DNA of 64,000 bases from Favolaschia claudopus (lineage: Eukaryota; Basidiomycota; Agaricomycetes; Agaricales; Mycenaceae), in NCBI GenBank assembly GCA_037176885.1, contig JAWWNJ010000011.1, positions 2,170,001-2,234,000 of the forward strand, given 5' to 3'. The notes below the pieces were generated by a model, which was not told the origin of the DNA, searched no databases, and worked only from the letters and a program-made list of their open reading frames with translations. The position numbers were made by a program, and so were the translations under genes. The stretch's first letter is position 1. Each line of letters starts with the position of its first letter. Of the stretch, positions 57,806-64,000 are shown in pieces.

Positions 57806-59582
57806 ATGAGTGCAAAAGCGATCCAAGCCGCAACCACGCAGTACGCCCATCTCTTCCCGTGTCGCCATCCCGACTGACGGATAGTCAAGTTTCCTGCAGT
57901 TTCGGCTACAATATTCCAGCCTAGGTCAGCCCGTCGTTTTCTTCATTTTCTCGTTGGATTTACCGACACCTATCCCGTAGCGCTGCTTTACTACGACTAC
58001 GCCTTGACCTTCCCGAGAGAAGTCAAGTACATCTGGCAAGAAAGGTTCCGGGTGTCCACGGCACTCTACATCGGCTGCCGGTACGCGCTCATCGCCAACG
58101 TGTTGTATCTTTTGGCTATCGCCAACAAACTGGGCTCTACGGTATAGCATCTTGCCGCTCATCCTAAGAAATTGCACTGATGTGTATCCCTTCAGTACGC
58201 CATTCCTCGCTTTCCAAATCCCCGTACCATCACCCTGACGCCCGGCGCTTTTTGCAGATGCGATTCGTGGTATAAAATTGTCGGGGCGCTTAGCATCCTC
58301 GGTCGCGTCGTTGTGATCGGTGAGTAGCCAGTCCCTCTCGTGTACCCTCAACATGCTTTTTGCTCATGACGATTTCGAGCAGCCGTCTTCGTAATGCGAA
58401 CCTACGCTGTATACGGGAAAAACAAGTGGGTTTTGGCGTATATGTCGCTTGTTGGCTTGATGTGCATTGCACTCGACATCGTACGCCTCCCCCTCGTTTT
58501 CGGTCATGCAATTGTGAACTCATACCATTTCTTGTGACAGACACACGTACCGGGCATGCGCTGCGTTGGCTCGTCTAGTTTACCTATATGAGTGCTATAT
58601 CCGCTCTCATCTACCCGTGATGAACGGTAACATATGATATGACGCAGAGGTAAGAGAAGCAAACTATTTCTGAGTTCGCCGCTTAATGATCGTCGATAGC
58701 ACCAGAGATGCTGTCCATACTCATGGTCATATTCGAGTCTTCTTCCGCGTTCTTGACTATCCTTCGATGTGTTATGGCGTTTCGAGCCAGAGGTAGTATG
58801 AAGGGCGAAAATCATGGGGTTATGTTTGTGTTATTTGAACAAGGTCAATTATCATTCGCCGCTGTTCAACCTGCTGGCTGATAAGTAGGATACTCGTTTT
58901 GTCTGCAGGCATACTGTATTTCTGGTGCATCCCCTCGATCTCCTCAACTCCCATCCCATCTCATCTTCTCAATCAGCACCATTTCGATCTTCACTATGGC
59001 CGCTGTGATTCTTAATTACGTGAGTAATAGACGCCATCGACTGTATTTCGCTCATTGTTGGCTTGTAGCGTGCCCCAGTTCGAGGCTTGCTTCACAACGG
59101 GGAGGTCCATACTAATTGCATCGTAGCCTGGATTCTTCCAACGCCTTCCAAACGCATTCACCCTCCCGTTCGTCTTTCAAACTTACCGTCACTAGCCGAC
59201 CTCGCCATTGACTCGGAATGAATACTTACACAGACTCTCCTGTATCCTGGTCGCCCGCTTCATTCTCCACCTCCGTGAATGGGACGCCGAACAAATTGGC
59301 GCGAAGAGCCACGCTACAGATATCAGCGTCGCGGAATTTCGAGCCGCCTCCCGATCAGGGGGAGTTCTTTCCGATATTCTTGCAATCGATGACTTTGGCG
59401 GTGATCTCGTCGAAGAGGCTCGTCGGCCGTCTTTGGAGCTACGGGTGATCAAGCGGTTGCGTGGACGAGAAGGCGAACACTCGGAAGATGATTCGGAAGG
59501 AAGTATTAGTGGGAGGGCGGGAAATGGTGCCAAGAACGAGGCAATTGCAATGGCTGGGCGAAATGAGATTGCACCGGTGTAG
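57806..59582 (+). CDS. DUF6533-type seven-helix membrane protein
   Basis: Exons 57806-57858, 57890-57924, 57981-58141, 58196-58319, 58383-58480, 58541-58577, 58700-58843, 58909-58924 (16 nt), 58977-59019, 59069-59077 (9 nt), 59127-59167 and 59234-59582 give 369 residues. The N-terminal block LLYYDYALTFPREVKYIW is the hallmark of the DUF6533 domain. Further family motifs are CDSWYKIVGALSILGR, FVMRTYAVYGKNKWVLA, SILMVIFESSSAFLT, FTMAAVILNYRAP and ARFILHLREWD. Seven hydrophobic segments fit a GPCR-like topology. The last about 90 residues are charged and presumably cytoplasmic. The first intron is only 31 nt, so the very N-terminus is the weakest part. Such proteins are expanded in mushrooms and are thought to be surface receptors, without proof. 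A frame that closes across twelve exons strongly supports the model. Confidence 0.82.
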
Positions 59583-60436
59583 CTTCGTAAGTTGGGATTT
59601 TCTGCAATTGCCTATAATCGTCGGAATCCATAAATGCAATATTTGAGATGGATCTTATGGTGATTTCAAACTCCGCTTCATACTCCGAGACGGCTTCGCA
59701 GATGCGTTGATGCGATCAATTGATCAAGATTCCTTTTGTCTTTCTCCTCCTTGTTCTCGTTGTCCCTTGGCTACAGGCTCTCAGGCAATACAAGAAGAGG
59801 ACAAGAAACTAGGCTATCTGGCTGTGGCTAATTGTAACGGTGCTCTTCCGGCGGGTGTTATAGAAACGGACTGAATCAGAACTCTGAAAACGCTTGTTCT
59901 TCAAAGCAAAGGTTGTAATCTATCCTGTGTCTGCTTCCTCCTCTTATCGTACGTCGTCCGGCTTCCCCATCCCCCCAAGTTCCTGCACGCAACTATCGAG
60001 CCCGGTATCGTTCAATCACTCCGAACTATTCCAAACTCAGCGAACAGTCACACAGCAAAACAAAAATGATGACTCGTGAATCCTCGGCAGTGGAAAATGG
60101 CGCCCACACTCCCCGACAGCTCTTTGGCTTTGGCTTTTGCCACCACCAATCGCGATATCTCACCCGTCCATCGCAACCAACCTCAATTTCAAGTTGAATG
60201 GAGTCGATGTTTGCGTTGCTGTGTTGCGTTCTGGGCCTCATGATTTTATCTGTGGCCACCCAGCAGTTCGTCGTATCAGTGCGCCTTCCACTTAGCGATA
60301 GCTGGAATAGATCTCTCCTCATTCTGGACGCCGCGAGGGACTCTTGGAGGAATGGATTATCTCGCTGCCGGTGGTGGTGCCGGATTCGGAAGGCGAAGTC
60401 GAGAGCCTCCTCTTCGACCACTCCTGACACCGCGTG
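59583..60436. other. Intergenic, perhaps with unresolved 5' exons of the next gene
   Basis: No complete gene. A + strand frame starting ATG at 60198 (hydrophobic start MESMFALLCCVLGLMIL) could belong to the next gene, but I could not splice it in frame to the exon at 60437. Confidence 0.35.
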
Positions 60437-61508
60437 TACACAAGTCTGCTCAACGAGTTTGCAGACTCGATCTACAGTAGCCTTAGCAAGGCCACCGAGA
60501 AAATTACAGCCTTCAATCCCCTTTGCGCCTTCGCACATATCGTATGTTCCTTTGTTTTCGATTACTTAGTCTGCAAGCTAAACCGATTCAGACTCGCATC
60601 CTCACCATCACCATTGAATCTCAACGCCAGCTTGAAGACGTGCGTACACCTCGCATCGTTTGCTCAGGTACTAACCTCCTCCAAGCGCCCCACCGAAATC
60701 ATACCAACCCCTCCGCAGGTATCGATATGTGCCTTCGCGTGCCACGCCTTGGCCACCCCGCGAGGTCGCAACGCATGGGTATACGGCGAACGGCATCAGC
60801 AGCCGTTATACTAGCAGCCATAGTCATCTGCGAAAGGCGTCTGAATCGCTCCTGGGACCTTCGTTCCTTCGTGTACCGGTATTCTCACCGGAGGACTCGG
60901 ACTCGCCGAGGAAGAGGGAATCATCTCCTCGTCTCCCTTCGCCCACGCAGTCTGCCTCACGGACGACGACAGTGAGGTCAGAAACCCTTTCTGCCCCTTC
61001 GACAATTTTCTCGTCGAAGCTTTCGGGGTCAACTTTTGCCGACCCCAGCCCAGATGTATTGCCGCCCCCACCGAGCGAACATTCCTCCGGGGTCACGCCG
61101 ATGCAAATGGACTCGCCCGCCTTCCTCCTTGAGGAACGAGAGAAATCCCAAATCATCGACCTCTCAACCTCAAACATTGACACAATCGAACCCGAACCCA
61201 TGGAAGTCGATCAAGACATCGTCTACTGCACCCCAACGAAATGCACCTACCCCCACTTCCAGCCCTACTCCTACCACAACTGCACCGCCGACATGAACTC
61301 GTTGCTCGGGCGTATGAAAGAGTTTTCCCCGCCGAGTCAATACGCGGTGTATTACGATGAATTGAAGGAGATCAGGGCGCAGTGGGAGGCGGGCGGGTGG
61401 GATTTTGATCCTGATTCTGAATCTGCTCGAGTTGCGGCATGGGAGGGGGTACCGATGGAGGTGGATTATGACGAGCGGGTGGATGGAGAATTAGAAGACG
61501 ATGAATAG
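60437..61508 (+). CDS. Protein of unknown function, 5' end unresolved
   Basis: Two exons are supported: about 60437-60639 and 60719-61508, joined by a 79-nt GT-AG intron with a CTAAC branch; the join is phase 2 and reads NASLKT then YRYVPSRATPW. No in-frame ATG lies in the first exon and a stop precedes it, so at least one 5' exon is missing from this model. The chain begins helical (LLNEFADSIYSSLSKATEKI), has a hydrophobic segment near the first exon's end, then a Ser/Pro-rich linker, and ends in an acidic domain with DIVYCTPTKCTYPHFQPYSY, NCTADMNSLLGRMKEF, YYDELKEIRAQWEAGGWDFD and a Glu/Asp tail. The family is not recognised and no function is proposed. Confidence 0.6.
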
Positions 61509-62042
61509 GACCTTGAGTATATATAATTCGTGGAGGACTAGTGAGTGACTGTATTCTCTGAAATGTATTAAGTAAGTATTTGCTGCGTCTGTAATCTTTT
61601 TTTGTATTTTTATCCTGTTGGAGTGACGAATTCAACCAAACGATACGCAGCAAGAGTTCATTGCAGTTGTGAACTCTCTACGTCGCGGCAGCTGGCGTTC
61701 TTGTAGGCTCTGCAGCGTATAAGTTGGCCCATGTACGTGCATCTCTTGTATTCCTCTGTCCGTGAATAGTATCATGATCATCCTTATCTCCAATAATGTT
61801 CGGATCTAGTGAAGGTCAGATAACGCGCAATGGGAGCATTGAGATGAGAGGAGCGAACCTCTCTAGTCAATTGCCGAACAACACCCTCCCTCTTTCCTTG
61901 TTCGTAGCAGTGTAAGGTCACCACTGGACGCGACGCGACGCGCCAACCCCGTGACCGCGTTGAAATGTTCATCGCCACAATTCGCACGCCTTGTTCCCCC
62001 AATGAAAAAAAACGCGGTGAACACGCCACGACGCCCACGACG
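61509..62042. other. Intergenic before the hydrolase
   Basis: Contains the 3' end of the preceding gene and the hydrolase promoter. An in-frame upstream ATG at 61965 exists, but the start at 62043 directly before the hydrophobic anchor is preferred. Nothing else is seen. Confidence 0.45.
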
Positions 62043-63619
62043 ATGGGCAAGGCCTCCCGCTGCCTAACCTACCTCCTCCTCCTCGTCCCCCCGCTCGTCG
62101 TGTCGCTCTACCTTCTCGCCTCCTTCCCCCCGCCTCTCGGCCCCCTGCCTGTGCCCTCTTATCCCGGATTGGAAAGTCTCCCACCCGACTCGCGTGCGCG
62201 TCAAATCTACAGCGAAGATTGGGTCGAGGGCGGCGAGGGAGCGTATGTTGATCTGCCCATGGGCCGCGTCAGTCTTTTCTTCGCGTTTGTTGTATACTTT
62301 CTGAGTCGAGGCGACGATATAGACGCGGTATTGGCTTGTGGGTCCGGAGAATGGGAGGAAGGTGAGTATCGTCGTCTATATCTGTAGTTCATTCACTTAC
62401 GCATTCATCTTACTTATCTACATCTACTCTGCTTCAGATAGTCCTCATCCACGGCCTCTCAGTCCCCTCGCTCATCTGGCAACCGCTCATCCCACCACTG
62501 ATCGCCTCAGGCCACCGCGTCCTCCTCTACGACCTCTACGGCAGAGGCTACTCCGCCGCCCCCGTCGGCGCGGCATACGACTCGCAGCTCTATGTCACAC
62601 AGCTCGCGCTTTTGCTGCAGCATCTCGGATGGGAGAGGACGCGGTTGGCGGGGGTGAGTATGGGAGGCGGGATTGCTGCTGCATTCGTGGCGGCGTTTCC
62701 AAAGCTGGTGGAGCGGGAGGTGGTGTTGGTGGCGAGTGCGGGGCTGCTTGAGGTGTGCGAGCCGTGAATGTCACTACTTTCTTTTTGACTGAAGATTCAA
62801 AACCAGGCCTCCGACCTCCCTCGCACCGCAAAAGTCATGTCCTCCCCTCTCGTCCAGACGCTCACCTCGAATCCCTTGATCTACGTACGTTTGTTCCCAA
62901 CCAATTTGCATCCCCTCGCCCGTTCGCCTGAAGCTAACCTCCTCTCACACAGGCCTACCTCCGCCACCTCGCCTCCCGCCCCGAATCCCCCTCCTCTCCA
63001 TCCTCCCCCAGCAACGGCATCGACACCCCCCTCCGTGACCTCGTCCGCCTCCAATCCGCCCACCTCCCCGGCTTCAACCGCGCCGTCTCCTCCTCGCTCC
63101 GCGCCGGGCCCGTCATGGGCATGCGCTGGGCGTTCGAAAGTCCCGAGTGGGAGGGGCGGAGGGTGTTGGTCGTTCATGTACGCCGCTTCTCTCCTAAATG
63201 TCAAGTTTCCGAGCTATCGCTGACTGGATCTATCATGCATGCAGGGCACCGCAGACCACACCGTCCCCTCATCGCACGCAGCCCGTATCGGCGCCTTGAT
63301 CGAGGGTGCGGGGAGGCGGAATGCATCATCGTCTGGAGTAGATTCAAGCGCCAACGAAGAGGTTCGCGTTCTCCCGCCATCCTTCCTCCCTCCCTTCCTT
63401 CCCTTTTCTAAATTTACTATCAAAAATGCTGTTCAGCAGGCTCAGCAACGCCCATTCCAAGCCCCGAAGTCCAAGACAAAGACAAAGCCGAAACCGAACC
63501 TCACCACCTCGAACGACCGCGTGCGGGTCACGCTCGTCGCGGACGCGGGGCACGCGTTGACGTGGACGCATGCGAGGGAGGTGGGGGAGGGGGTGTGTGG
63601 GTTTTTGGCTGGGAGGTGA
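62043..63619 (+). CDS. Membrane-anchored alpha/beta hydrolase
   Basis: Exons 62043-62267, 62323-62361, 62438-62752, 62807-62884, 62953-63177, 63245-63361 and 63437-63619 give 393 residues; all introns are GT-AG and phase 0. The N-terminus MGKASRCLTYLLLLVPPLVV is a signal anchor. The fold is an alpha/beta hydrolase: oxyanion-side motif LIHGLS at 91-96, DLYGRGYS, nucleophile elbow GVSMGG with Ser 162, acid Asp 298 in HGTADHTV and catalytic His 372 in DAGHAL. A Ser/Pro-rich lid loop lies around residues 230-245, and a Gln/Lys-rich insertion just after residue 333. The family includes esterases, lipases and epoxide-type hydrolases, so the substrate stays open. The anchor suggests a secretory-pathway or lipid-membrane location. 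It has no clear functional link to its neighbours. Confidence 0.92.
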
Positions 63620-64000
63620 GCGATGTCGCTGCTTGCTGCCGCTTTGTGTGGCTCGGTGCTTGCTTCCAGAGCTGGAGGCATTGGATGGATTGCATGGGGT
63701 TCGTGAATTGAATCGGATTGGTCGGAGGAAGGGAGGAATCAACTAATATCGCTACTGCTACTGCTACTGCTACGCTACTACCATACATACTTGCATGCTC
63801 GCTACCATACCATAGATATACCAACGCCAACATCCGTATTTGTACCGTTACTTTGTGCTTTTGTAGATATCGCTCTGTTGTTTGTTGTGTTTTTTTTTCT
63901 GTCTGCATTAGTCTCTCTAGACAGACGCTTCAATTCTTCTTAGCTCACAAGTTCGTGTATGTATGTCTGCATGTACTTAGTCTTTTTCGGTGTACGATGG
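63620..64000. other. 3' flank of the hydrolase with short microsatellite
   Basis: It contains the 3' UTR of the hydrolase and a short CTACTG repeat (about 63751-63772). No further gene starts before the window edge on the + strand. Confidence 0.5.

Noticed and set aside
1..64000. CRISPR arrays, prokaryotic operons, riboswitches, viral genes
   Set aside because: Nothing resembling them was seen; gene structure is clearly eukaryotic and fungal.

Overview
The window reads as nuclear DNA of a mushroom-forming basidiomycete (Agaricomycetes). Coding regions are cut by many short GT-AG introns, mostly 46-70 nt, with CTAAC/CTGAC-like branch sites. The gene families also fit: a DUF6533-type seven-helix protein, a second fungal seven-helix protein, TKL-like kinases with long N-terminal regions, a divergent G-alpha, a Zn2Cys6 regulator and a C2H2 regulator with the NRG1-like finger pair. 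Exon structures were derived by hand: splice sites had to be GT-AG and reading frames had to close. Where a frame would not close I say so. No database search was possible, so product names rest on recognisable motifs.

Layout. 1-2475 (-): C2H2 zinc-finger regulator, running off the left edge. 2476-11702: gene-poor, with two inverted-repeat elements (7056-7285 and 7950-8420). 11703-12492 (+): Ser/His-rich protein. 15153-16504 (-): seven-helix membrane protein. 17223-17951 (-): small 130-residue protein. 19294-23512 (+): about 1230-residue acidic low-complexity protein. 23942-25249 (-): intronless ADP-ribosylglycohydrolase. 25549-27287 (-): armadillo-like gene whose frame breaks in two or three places. 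27977-29735: array of eight tRNA-like modules on the - strand. 30.4-34.2 kb: low-complexity DNA with a degenerate repeat of about 315 bp. 34749-35967 (+): NFG-type protein kinase behind four apparent 5' UTR introns. 36154-40271 (-) and 40443-43872 (+): head-to-head pair of paralogous membrane-kinase genes; the - copy is broken by a 583-bp transposon and a stop codon. 44936-47104 (+): Zn2Cys6 regulator. 48074-49374 (+): TDT/Mae1-type C4-dicarboxylate transporter. 50477-53310 (-): divergent G-alpha with a 6-nt micro-exon. 57806-59582 (+): DUF6533-type seven-helix protein. 60437-61508 (+): 3' part of an unknown gene. 62043-63619 (+): membrane-anchored alpha/beta hydrolase.

This is not an operon-like or obvious metabolic cluster. 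Shared themes are signalling (G-alpha, two seven-helix proteins, three kinase-like genes), regulation (two zinc-finger regulators) and transposon activity. The most interesting items are the tRNA-like array, the freshly transposon-disrupted kinase paralogue beside its intact twin, the repeated use of micro-exons, and a G-alpha lacking the catalytic switch II glutamine.
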